From Populus alba (lineage: Eukaryota; Streptophyta; Magnoliopsida; Malpighiales; Salicaceae): a stretch of DNA of 64,000 nt. How positions within the stretch are numbered: the stretch's first letter is position 1; every line of letters starts with the position of its first letter. The stretch spans positions 12,987,875 through 13,051,874 of the forward strand of contig NC_133300.1 in the NCBI RefSeq assembly GCF_005239225.2, in the 5' to 3' direction. Below the pieces are notes generated by a model. That model searched no databases, was not told the DNA's origin, and saw only the letters and a list, made by a program, of their open reading frames with translations. A program made the translations under genes and the position numbers. Positions 24,171 to 39,800 of the stretch are shown piece by piece.

Positions 24171-26110
24171 ATGAAGAATAAAGAAAGAGCATGCTAAGAG
24201 TGATAAAGTTTATGATTGATTAATGAGGTGTATTACATGAAAGATTAACTCTTTGGCTTTGAAAAAAATTTGTAGCTCCAAATTTAGAAATATTGTTCAC
24301 TAGAATATTGTAATAATGATTTTATCCTTTAATTTGAAAAATTTAACATTAGCTTCTAAAAATATTAAAATATTTTTACATGAATCATTGGTCATTAGTA
24401 AATTAACTAGTGACAAATAAGTTTTTTTTTTTATATGAATTGCATAGTGAAACATATAAATATCATTAGAAGTAAAAAATAAAATAAAACTAGTCTCAAG
24501 GGATATTTTTGTATTTTCACAATGATTTTTTCATTATTATAATATTAGCTGAGAGACAATTTCTTATTTGACCAAATATAAAAAAATATAAAAAACATAA
24601 TGAAATGACCAAATTAACTTTAAAAACAAAAATTTGTAAACTAGAGGCAGGAGGTTTTTTCATCTTTTCACAATATTTTTTTATTATTATCATGTTAGTT
24701 TAATGGTAGTGTGGTATTTAACTAAATATAAAAAACAAAAATGGACAAGTACTTGTATGGCATGGGAGGTGCTCGCACACTTCAGGTGACACATGTAGTA
24801 TCTTCTAGCATCCAAGAATATATTTTTTATCATGTCGTTGAAATCAACATTGTATCCTCTTTTATGTGGAATGTCGTGTGTCGGTGCTGGTGGTTTAGTT
24901 TGGTTTGTCGCCAATTAACCATTTTTTTTCTCTCTCGCTCTTTCACTTAAAAATATAGATTGATCTTTTTGGTTGTTGGTATTTTAACTTTAATTCTTAT
25001 TATTTTTATTTTTATTTTTTTTTATTTTTTTTGTATAATTTTTTTATATATTTAAAAAATTTAAACCGGCCTTGAGATTACATGGTTTGAGAGGCTAAAG
25101 TTTATTTTGCGAGACGAAGGTGGGATTTCTAGTGCAAGACACATGATAATTACCATAATAATTTATTTACTCGTTCATCTCTTCACTGTGCACAGATTGA
25201 GAATTTTAAATTTTCTATAAATGGATGTCTTTTTTTTTTTCTTGACCACAGTGGTACGGTTCTCTCCGATGAGAATGGAAATGTACTCATCTGTATTCTC
25301 GTCATCTGCCATCTTTTGCTTATAATTATCATAACCCCGTACTCAAAGAAAAACAAAAATCCCTCACATAAATATTCCTTATAAAATAATCTAAATATTC
25401 TAGAAGAAAAACACATGACTAAGCATGACAACTAAAATAGCAATGCATTAATTACACGTGTTAAGAAAGAACTATAGTTACATTTATTCAAAATCTATTA
25501 TGAATATATTTAACAAAATTATAAACTGTATGGTGTTTTTATTGTAGTAATATATACAGTTGACTGTAGATTCCTACAGTAAATTACTTATTTATTCTTT
25601 AGTGGGAAAAATTAGCCCTTAAGGCCTTTTTTTTTTTTTTTTTTTTTTCACCGATTTGTTTGTGGGTGTACATATTTTTTCTAAAAAGTTTTAAACAATA
25701 GATAAACTTTTTAGTCCATAAAATTTAAAACTGTTACCATGAGATTTTTTGACTTTTTACAGGTTTCTTAATAATAAAAATACTTCTTTGCTAGTAAAAA
25801 CAAAAAAAATGTTATGGAAGTATTTTTATATTTTCACAAGGATATTTTGTGTAATTAACGGGTCATGATAAATGTTTTGGTATTTTTATATTTACTTTTG
25901 AATATTTGAATCAAAAAACTGATGGAGCGTGTTGTTCACGCGCCAGCAAGTGGATGGTGTTTATGTTATTCAAATAGAACGTGTGACATCACCTGGTAGC
26001 CAAATCTGGTATTCCATCATCTTTCTAGATGCGCAACCATGTTCATATGGAGTGACACGTGTCTACTTATGGTGGTTGGATTGTCACTGGTGATCGTTTG
26101 TTTTCCCCTC
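24171..26110. other. AT-rich intergenic DNA with repeated segments
   Basis: No gene supported. Segments near 24495-24545, 24650-24690 and 25815-25850 share tattttcacaa(t/g)gat-like wording, so a short dispersed repeat is likely. A T-run occupies about 25627-25648. Confidence 0.35.
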
Positions 26111-26440
26111 TCTTTTTTTTCTTCTTCTGACATATAAAATATACCTTGAACCTCTTTGTTTTTTTATTTTTCATTTCAGTCTTCTTTCTTTTAATTTCTT
26201 ATTTCATTCTTATTTTTTTTATAGATGTTTTTTTTTTGCAATTTAGTCCTTCACTTATATTTTCTCATATGTTTTATTTTTAATTTCAGTCCTTATTCTT
26301 TTAATTTCTAAGCTCGTTCCTATTCCTTTTATAGTTTCAGTCTTTATTCTTTTAATTTCTTTTTTCATTCTTATTCCTTTCAAAGAAGTTTTTTTTTTCA
26401 ATTTAATCCTTCAATTATAATTTATTATTTTGATTTTTTT
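26111..26440 (-). repeat. Family R fragment, T-rich strand, short tandem units
   Basis: About four units with the wording ttcagtc(c)ttattcttttaa then tttcttattcattctta. Read on the other strand this matches the aagaataagga(c)tgaaa tail of family R elsewhere in the window. Confidence 0.5.
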
Positions 26441-27232
26441 ATGTAAGGAAACACATCAAAATAGCTTGCATATCTAATATATATTTTTAAAAAATTATAA
26501 CTTCTAACAGAACGCAAGTTAAATAGCTAGTTTTAATAAATAAACCAAGTAGGTTTATTAATGAAGCTTTATAATAGATTTGAGTTAATGCTCATGAAAC
26601 CATCATTTCATCAATCTTGATTAACATGGTAATTCAATAATTTATAATCCCAATTCATTTTTTTGTTTCAATGATGCTGGTTTTGAGAAGGAGTGATGGT
26701 CTATTATTTATTCTCTCTAATTTATTTTGATTTTTGATTCAAATTCTAATACTTATTAAATATTAAAAAATTAACTATGAGATTTATTATATTTGTTTTT
26801 TATTTGTAAGTGAAATCTATGGGAGGAAATTATAGCAATCAAATATACTGCGTGCCAGCTATGAGCTGATCTCTTAGTAAGTTAAGCATTGACTACACAT
26901 AAAAAAAATAAAAAAAGCCACGCACTCCTAAATTAGATCAAACGCGCCTCTGGAATCTCTTACACAAATCCAACAAACATCGAGAAATAGCCTACTCCAA
27001 CCTGTCCCACCCCCTTATTATCTTTAATCACCCATTATTTACTCAATATAATATTAGATACCCTAAACTCTAGTTAATTAAAAACTAATCCAAAACTAAT
27101 TAGGGTAACTCACCAAACAAAACGACAAAACCCAACGCCTACTTATGTGACCATTTCGCTTATCGTAAGGCCATTTTTTTGCTTCTTTTCCCTTTCCAGT
27201 GAAGCCAAAGAGAGACCAAACTTCTCCACCTC
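26441..27232. promoter_or_regulatory. Intergenic DNA and 5' region of CGS
   Basis: The last 200 bases become less A/T-rich and pyrimidine-rich, as expected of a 5' leader. An ATG followed at once by TGA lies at 27145-27150, a minimal start-stop if it is transcribed. No confident TATA box or start site can be placed. Confidence 0.35.
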
Positions 27233-31369
<4,137 letters not shown>

Positions 31370-32800
31370 AGCTGCCTGGGAGCAGTTGCTTTGAAGGCTC
31401 GATGCACTGTCAAAGCTTGGAGACCATAGACGGCTCCTCACCTACCCCTTTAATTTTTTTCTTTTCTTTTCTTAAGGTTTTCCTTTCGTAACTGCGTTTG
31501 ATCACCTTATTTACAGTTTCTGTTCTGTCGACGAAACACTGTGAAACCTTTTTATCTATTAGCCATTTCTCTATTTTCTGCGTTGACTCTTGTGCTCATG
31601 TTCCTGGCTAGAAACAATCTTTGTTTTCCTTGTTTGAATCATTGATGAATCTTCTCTCAACCGATCCAAGTGCGTAGAGCCATGGGCCTTTTCTTCTTGG
31701 GAAACAGCTGGTTGGCATTTAAGTGCTTTTTTTTTTTGACATTATAAAGTGTACGACTGCGATTTCAACGGTGGAAATCAAAACCGGACTGTGGCCACTA
31801 TGTAAGCACAAAATCCACGTATGATTGGCTTGCAAGGCAGGCAAGATCCACGTATGATTGAAGCAAGCAGTGGACCTGGTCGGGATCCGTTTTGGGTAAA
31901 AATCAAGGGACAAGGCTGAAGGAGCAAAAAGCTTTACGTCACCAAGGCCGAAAAAAACCTGGCTTTCCTCGAGCAAGTTGTACTCGCACTCGGCTCAGGA
32001 ACCATCGATCGATGACGGACTACCTTTTAGATTTGGAAATAAGAGAGCTGACGATAATTTTGGTGAAGTGACGGGTGGTTAGGTATTATTATTTTTGTTT
32101 TTTTAAAATATTTTTGAAAAAAATTTAATTTTTTTATTTTTTTATTAATTTTAAATTACAAATCATTTTGTGTAGATGTAAAAATAATTTTTTTAAAAAT
32201 AATAAAAAATATTATTAACATATATTTTGATATAAAAAATTATTTTGGAAAACAAATTTTTAATTAACTTTAAAATAATACACACATTTTAAGAACAAGC
32301 CAATATTATTTAATTAATAAGTCTGTAGATTAAATTAAATTATTAAAAGAACATGACCATTAGAGGAGTGGTTCCTCTCCTTTTTTTTTATTTTTTTAAT
32401 TTTAAATTACTTATATATATTTTTTTAATTTAGATTATCATAACATCAAATAAGTGTTTGTATTTAGTTGATAGTGTATTTTTATTATCATATTATTAAA
32501 TAATAATAAAAAAAAAAACAGCATTGTTAAAGTTAGTGGAGTATGTGATCCAAGGCTTCCAAGCCACAAAATCCAAAAGATATTATCTAATTTTTTTAAA
32601 AAATTTAAACTATTATATTTAAACATGTCAAATCAATTAGATTAAATTAAAATAATTATTTATGTGGAATAATTTTTAATTCAAAATAAACAAGAAACTA
32701 GATCAAGAGATTTTAATATTGATTAGATCAAACAGTTTTTATCAAAACATTTTTTTACATGTTATTTTATTTTGAACAAGTCTCATCTATTATTTAATCC
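31370..32800. other. CGS 3' region and intergenic DNA
   Basis: 3' UTR-like T-rich DNA follows the CGS stop. Near 31817-31860 a segment, atccacgtatgattg, occurs twice. A family M MITE copy sits at 32085-32300. No gene otherwise. Confidence 0.5.
32085..32300. mobile_element. MITE-like element, family M, copy 5
   Basis: A/T blocks of the family core (ttttaaattacaaatcattt, then tgtagatgtaaaaataattt), with an A-rich right end. More diverged than other copies, and orientation is uncertain. Confidence 0.4.
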
Positions 32801-32804
32801 ATCT

Positions 32805-32838
32805 TTATATATATATATAGTTGTAAGCCTGCATATTC
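32805..32838 (+). promoter_or_regulatory. SPX4 core promoter with a possible PHR1 (P1BS) site
   Basis: A TATA stretch (tttatatatatatatag) at about 32804-32820 is followed by GCATATTC at 32831-32838, which fits the PHR1-binding consensus GNATATNC. It lies about 200 bases before the SPX4 ATG. A single match in AT-rich DNA can occur by chance, so the P1BS call is tentative. Confidence 0.4.
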
Positions 32839-32919
32839 CTCTATCTTTTTTAAGTCGCATCTCCCATCCACTTTCCAAATATTCCAAAATTCCTCCTTAC
32901 CCTTTAGGATTCTTTTATC

Positions 32920-33020
32920 ATGGGTTTTTTCCCCTTACTATACACACTTTGATGCTCTTTGTCTCTTTGTTTTACAAATACATGGAATGCAGCACAGCAC
33001 AGCACCGCACAAATCCATAA
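32920..33020 (+). promoter_or_regulatory. Two overlapping upstream ORFs before SPX4
   Basis: uORF1 (32920-32952) codes for 10 residues. Its TGA overlaps the ATG of uORF2 (32952-33020, 22 residues) as TGATG. uORF2 stops 15 bases before the SPX4 ATG at 33036. They matter only if transcription starts upstream of 32920, as the TATA box suggests. Confidence 0.5.
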
Positions 33021-33035
33021 GCATACCATCAAGCC

Positions 33036-36000
33036 ATGAAGTTTGGAAAAGAATTCAAGACCCACCTAGAAGAAACCCTTCCTGAGTGGAGGGACAAGTT
33101 TCTCTGCTACAAGCCCCTCAAGAAACTCCTCAAACAATTACCTCCCACCGTTGATTCTCTCAACCTTGATCGCCCCGTTAATTTTCAACTCCATCCACAC
33201 CCTCCTCCGCTCACTGGTGATGTTCATGGCAATACTAATAGGCCTTTGGTGGATTTGCAAGAATGGTTTGTTAGAATTCTTAATGAAGAGCTTGACAAGT
33301 TCAATGATTTCTATGTTGATAAAGAAGAAGACTTTGTTATACGCCTTCAGGTTTCTTTCTTGATTTTTCTTTTCTTTCTTTGTTTTACATGTTTATAGCT
33401 TTGTGCATGTGGGTTTTTAATTTCGAGGCTTTTGTTTATTATAGCTCTGGGAATTTAAGGTATTGTGGTTTGATGGTGGCTTTTAACGTTTTTCCCATAT
33501 GCATGTTTGGTAAATCCGAACTCATAGGTCTGGTTTAAGGGTTTTGTAAGTTTTTGAATAATCAGGAGAGGAGTAGAATGGAGAAGACATCGTGACTTCA
33601 TTGGAACAGGAGAATAGTGGGATGTCAAGGAAAAAAGACGCATAAAAGTGAGTGGCTTTCCTTTCCCTGGTAGTGCTGGGTGGTGTTGTCAGACAGTATG
33701 TGAAGAGGAGATTGTCGATGGGATTGGAGGGGCTTGATAAAGTTAAGAATATCTTTTCCAGTTTGTGGAACTTGCTGAAGTAGAGCAGAGTATTTTGTAG
33801 TATAGTTATAAGGCCAACCATCGTCAATTATAGGTGACAATGGGATTGTTGGAAGTCAGTTGAGGGAATTGAGGGTGCTGAAATGAGGATATTCAAATGA
33901 AATGCCAGGTCGTCAATATATGAGAATTCTGATCATGCAGAAAAGATAACTGACAGATTGGACTGGATGATTTTTCCCTTTTCATTTGACCGCATGTGTT
34001 TTGAGATTAGTTAGGGATAGTAAAGTTGCTAAGAGGGCCAGCAGATCGTAAATGAGAAAGAAAAGGGGGGCGGTGAGGGAACATGTTGTATCATAATCTA
34101 GAATAGATCGGGTTGTGATTTGTGAATAATATTAGTAGCCATGGAAGAAATTTTGTTTAGCTACTATTAATCTTAGTTTCAGTGTCTCTGAAACATAATT
34201 TTATATTTATCAGTATTAAAAGCATATGCTAGGTTTATTGCTTACAATTTGATGTCTTTAGAGTCACCTCCATATCGTTACAGAACTAGCCAGGGGTTGT
34301 GATTTGTGAATAATATTAGGAGCCATAGAAGAAATTTTGCAGCCAAACCCATGCAGTTGGGAGCAACTGTTCTGTGTTTTATTTATTAATCTTAGTTTCA
34401 GTGTCTCTGAAACATAATTTTATATTTATCAGTATTAAAAGCATATGCTAGGTTTATTGCTTACAATTTGATGTCTTTAGAATCACCTCCATATCGTTAC
34501 AGAACTAGCCAGGTCATGTCATGCTCATACTGCATGAAGTTGTAAGAAGATGCCAACTCGTGGAGGGTCCTTTGATATTAAGGTTCCCGATGCATTCTCA
34601 CAAAACTATGTGACTTTAATGACCAGAATTCTGAGCAGGTTTTTTCTGATGGGAAAATGCTTCTAATCCTTTCTAGTGTCAAGCATGTCTTTTCATAATG
34701 TACAATGTCCATTACTCGCAAGATTTTCCAATATTAAACAGAATACAGCGGTCTCAAGATTTAGCTAATTATATAATCATGATGAAATCATAGCACAGTT
34801 TCGAACCATCACCCTTCTTTGCTATTAAACAGTGTTAAGACGATGCAGAAGAGATGGATCATTATTCTGGTTTGTTTGAACTGAAACAGGAAAAATTATC
34901 CTAGAACCAATAAGATCTCTCCTCTCCTGAGTGATAAGTCATCCTTTTACCACCTTTATGGCCAGGTTACTCATTATAGTAAATTTACATAGCACGGTGT
35001 GATAGTCATATTTTTTATACTAAATATTTGAGCACTTTGGCAATAAAAATTAAGCAGATTCCTCTTCTAGTTATCACATGCAACAAAATCCACACCAAAC
35101 CACTCTCCTTCCTCAGTGTTCATGCTTGCATGGTTAATAGAATATTGTAAAACTCATGCTGGTAATATAAATTTAGCTCTAACTAAATCTTTGTTTATGC
35201 CACTGGGATGCTTGAAATACCAAATTTTTTCTGTACATTTGTTAGAAAGTCTTCATTGCCAAAAAAAAAAAAAAAAAAAACAAATCGCTGAAGAATTTTG
35301 TGTATGTTTATACGTGACCTGTCGTGTTCAGAGTTATAAGTTGCTATGCACTCATGCTGGTGTGTTTCTTTACTGAATCGTATATTTGATTTCAACAGGA
35401 GCTGAAGGAAAGAATTGAAAGTCTAAAGGAAAATAGCAGCAAGGATGGAGTTTTTACATCAGAGAGTGAATTTAGTGAAGAAATGATGGATATTCGTAAA
35501 GACTTGGTCACCATTCATGGAGAGATGGTGCTTCTAAAAAATTATAGCTCCTTAAATTTTGCAGGTATTGCAGATGCATTTATTGTTTTACACCTAGCTG
35601 TCTACAAGCACCGTAGCTAATGACTTTTGTATTGTATCAAACATTATGGGTTAAATATAGATTGGTTGCTAAGACAATATTCAATGTTTTTCTCCTTTGA
35701 TAGGGTTAGTGAAGATTTTGAAGAAGTATGATAAAAGGACAGGAGGATTGTTGCGCTTACCTTTCACACAACTTGCCCTTCATCAGCCTTTTTTCACAAC
35801 AGAGCCTCTAACAAGGTTGGTCCATGAATGCGAGGATAATCTTGAGCTCCTTTTTCCATTGGAGGCAGAAGTCATTGAATCGACCAACATCGTACAAGAT
35901 CAATCAAATCCATCTCTGAATAACACAACAAGTATCTCACCTGGGCCTCCGACAACACTTGGGGAGGAAACCATCGACATATATCGCAGCACCCTTGCAG

Positions 36001-36188
36001 CCATGAAAGCCATACGAGGCCTTCAAAAGGCAAGCTCCACCTCCAATCCACTATCATTTTCATCTTTCTTCAAGATCCAGGATGATGAAAGTACTGGTGC
36101 TGTAACAGCTGCAAACTCAACTTCAAACTCTTCAGCCACAATGCATGATGGAGAGGAGATTGATCAAGAAGATGTGCATTCTGTTTAA
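33036..36188 (+). CDS. SPX4: SPX domain protein SPX4 (321 aa, 3 exons)
   Basis: Single-SPX regulator that binds inositol pyrophosphates when phosphate is ample and then holds PHR-type MYB factors inactive. Exons: 33036-33350, 35399-35564, 35704-36188; junctions are GT-AG and in phase. The SPX domain covers about residues 1-200: [13 protein letters not shown] start, ligand-pocket Tyr25 and Lys29, and the lysine helix [11 protein letters not shown] with Lys164, 167, 168 and 171. The middle ([20 protein letters not shown]) and the tail ([18 protein letters not shown]) match Arabidopsis SPX4 closely from memory, and length (318 aa there) agrees. There is no EXS, MFS or RING domain after SPX. Intron 1 is 2 kb and contains a tandem duplication. 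The gene converges on a PHO1 gene, stops about 680 bases apart. Confidence 0.95.
34113..34514. repeat. Tandem duplication inside SPX4 intron 1
   Basis: Units 34113-34293 and about 34294-34514 both run from ttgtgatttgtgaataatat through ttaatcttagtttcagtgtc to cagaactagccagg. The second has about 40 extra bases (near 34340-34380) with cagccaaacccatgcagttg. Identity is near-complete, so the event is recent. Confidence 0.9.
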
Positions 36189-36871
36189 CAATACCCCCCC
36201 CCCCCCCCCCTTTTTTTTTTGAAACGAAGTTTTCAATTGGTGGAAGCTGGATAATCAACGTGTATCATTATTTCCCAGGTGCTATAAGCTGCGAACAAAA
36301 TATAAAATTGTAGATGTTTTTTCTTGGCGCAGATAATCTAGCGGGAGAGGACATATTCATGTGTTAAGGGAGATTCTGATATTTCCCGGAAACTCGAGTA
36401 AATTCTGGTCTCAAATGCAGGATTTGATTATCGTTTGCTGCTTCCCCTGTCGCTGGGTCTGCCAATTCATGTTTGGGAATAAAGCCTTCAATTGTTATGT
36501 CCATTATCATGACACTGCACATTCTATGGCACCATTATCGTCACCCATTTGTTCTCCTTAATTTTTATTTATTTATTGTTTTCAACTGAATACAGGAATT
36601 CCTCTAGACTTGTAGGATTTGCTTCATGAGGGTGGGCATATCGAGGCAAATGAAATAATAATCACAGAAATTAGTTGTCGTATGCAACTCTCTAGTTCAT
36701 GCGCGTGGCTGTCCTCTCAATATTTCCCTTTCAACCGTACATCTCCAGTCTACCGACGACACACACAGACAACGTAATGGACAATAAAAGAGAAAGATGG
36801 TGCATGCATGTGACTTTGGTACTTGTATTATTCTGTCCTCCATCATCAACTCTTCTCTCTGCTTTACATGT
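36189..36871. other. Shared 3' region between SPX4 and PHO1
   Basis: Convergent gene ends. A homopolymer pair, C from 36194 to 36210 then T to 36220, begins five bases after the SPX4 stop. The rest is probably 3' UTR of both genes. Confidence 0.5.
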
Positions 36872-39800
36872 CTATACACGTTTGTCTTCGTAGTAAAAAG
36901 GCAGGGGTACCGACTTAAATGCCCGATATTTGCCGACGTTGTTCAAGTGCTCGTTCTCCAGCCTGTTCCATAAAAACCAAAACATGAATTCAATGGTCAA
37001 ATGCATCACCACGTTCTTACATAATTATATAGAATACACTAAAAAGGTTTTAGTGTGGATGAATTGCTCAGATCTACATTGTGTTCTCAAAATAATTTCG
37101 ATTTATTGTTTATTTTCTAACCATTCATTTTAGCTCTAAAAGTTTTTTAAGCAGATTTAATTTTAATTGCTTTTGATTTTTTAAATAATAATAGAATTAG
37201 AAAAAGAAAGACTAAAAAAATTAAAAAAAAATCAGTGGCGTAGCATGGATTTTGCAAAACACACGTATATGTTCTCAATCTTTAAAAATAACACAATTTA
37301 TATAACTTAGATCTCTTTCAATTTTCAAAATCCATTTTTAATACAAAAATTTATTTATATTATTTTTCAATCTCTGGTTATAAAGAGATGAATCATCAAA
37401 TTACTGCAGTTTGTTTTTTGATTATTTAGCTTTTTTTAAGTAGTGATTGTTTTTTATGTGTATAAGTTTTTAAGAAGTTAGTATGATACACACTTTTATT
37501 TTTCATTTTATATAGATTAAATTTATTTTTAAAAACAATAAAAATTTATTTTTGAATAATATTTTTAATATTTGAAGTCTTGCACATTATTTTTCTTTTT
37601 TTTTATTCAATTAATTTATATGTGTGTCAGTTTTTATTATCATTTTATTTAATAAAAAATAATTTTAATAAATAAATTTATTAAACACAACCGGCTAAAT
37701 AGCTAGTGTTGCAAAATTAAATATCTTGATCTATATCTATCTTTTAATTTTTTCAATTTTATTTTTATTTATTGTTAATGATTTTTTTTCTTATTTATTT
37801 ACACAATTAGTTTTTAATTTATTTAATTAACGAGTGTATACTTTGTTTTTTTATGAATAATTAATAAATATTTTTATGTAAAAAAACACATTGAAAAAAT
37901 TTACATATTTAAATTTTTTATTAATAAAAAAAATATCCGACCCACTTGCTAAACTTTGCATGCTTGGCATTTATTAAGGCAGAAAAATGGGGTAGATTAA
38001 AGGGTTAGTAATCTTAGAAAAAGCTAACTTAAGTGTTCATACATTTGCAAGAAAGGCTTCTGCTTCCCACCTAATTGTTTAGAATCTTGTCACAAATTAG
38101 GCCACCTAACAGTGAATTCCGACAACATTGAACCTAAGAAGTCAAAAATCTAACCACTTTTATCGCAACTTCAACGAGTTATTCTTTTTCTTCAATTTCT
38201 GGTGGAAAATAGCAAGAATGGAGGAGCAGGAAGGGTTGGATCATACCTGAAGAAATTCCAAATGCCACGGCGTATTATCTCCAAGCATGCAACAATTGCT
38301 GTCAAGGCTTTTCTGTGCAAGAAAGGTGTTTGTCTAAACCCTAACACTGTCTGCATCCATGCAAGTCTTAAGACAACATTCAGCACCTGCAAATCTCCCA
38401 TGGGTTAGGGTTAATGAGCAGGCGGTAGGAAGAAGAAGGACATTTAAGCTATGTAACACGTTACCATTGCTACAAAGTAAACACTTCTGTTAGGAATAGC
38501 AAGTTTATCTCTCAGCCATGGGTTTCTTGAATCTCGCTGAAGAAGTCCCCAGTCAACTACAATGTCCCAATATGTAGCCATAATCGTTGCAGCACCTGAA
38601 GTGGCTGCAGCAAATATCTTCAAAGTCATTCCCATTCTCAAATCATATGCTGTTCTCGCGGCCACAGCGACAATTATTAAAAAGTATTTTAGTCCATTGT
38701 ATGCCTGCCCTGAGTCTCTCTCTTCAAACAGGCGGCGAAGGCACTAAAACACCGCAGTCTATTGTCAGAAAAAAATGTTCAAGAACATGGCATTATGCAT
38801 CAAGAATGAGAACAGAGAAGAAAAGGATGGAGAAATATTGGAGAAGAATGATGCTATAGATGAACTCTTGCTTCAACAGCAACATATATACCTGAAGGAA
38901 CCGAAACCAATATGGAATCATTGCTACGACAAAGTAGAAGCTTTCAAAAACTTTACTTCCACTACATATGTTCGTCCTTGTTGTGAAGTCTCCCCAACCA
39001 TAGTAGCAAATGTAAAACTCCAAATTCCTGAGAGCTTGTACCTGGTTTTTGATAGAGAAAACGTTAACGAATTAGACCATATCTTTTGAGAGGTTATGAA
39101 GAAAACTGCTTTGGCATCTGTCTAGGAGCCACAACCACATCTGTCGGTAGTTTGTCACCAGGTAATAAATGTAGTGACAACATCCAGACAACTTATCTAA
39201 AATCAAATCATGGACAAATAGTGGAATCTAGCATCGAGTAAAAAAGAGACGGTAGGAGATATCTGCACCTGACTGGTAAGCTGATCAGCCAAGAAGAAAT
39301 CTGGCAGGGTAACCTACAGAAGCAAAAAGGAAAACTTGAGTTTTGTAAGAGAAAGTATATTGTTATGCCTCTGGGATTTCTTAATCATGTTACCTTATAA
39401 AGAGGAGCGAAAAGACAGTGCAAAGCACAGTGGATCAGAAAGTACCGACTCGATCGATATATGACATTGAAAGGACAGAAGATGATGACAAGCACAAGCT
39501 GCAAATAAGAACAAGGCTCAGGCTTGGAAAGAAAATGTTATTATATCACAAGTTAATCACAACATAGCATTTAACTAAGAAAGTTGCCCTCGAACAAATG
39601 AGATAATGAATCAAGTGCAGCGTATAGATGATTACATACAGTGAGCAAGGCCAGAGGAATCAATTCAGTAATTGCTGTGAAGCTTTTTGTTCTTGGGTCC
39701 ATCTCCATATCCAAATTTGAGAGGACACCACCCAATGCAAGCACTGAAAGACCTGAAGCAAGGAGGAGGACTTCTCTATAGCCCAGTTCTGTTCCTTGCT

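Noticed and set aside
38192..38665. Short separate minus-strand frames that look like small genes
   Set aside because: They are PHO1 exons 11 and 12 read without splicing.
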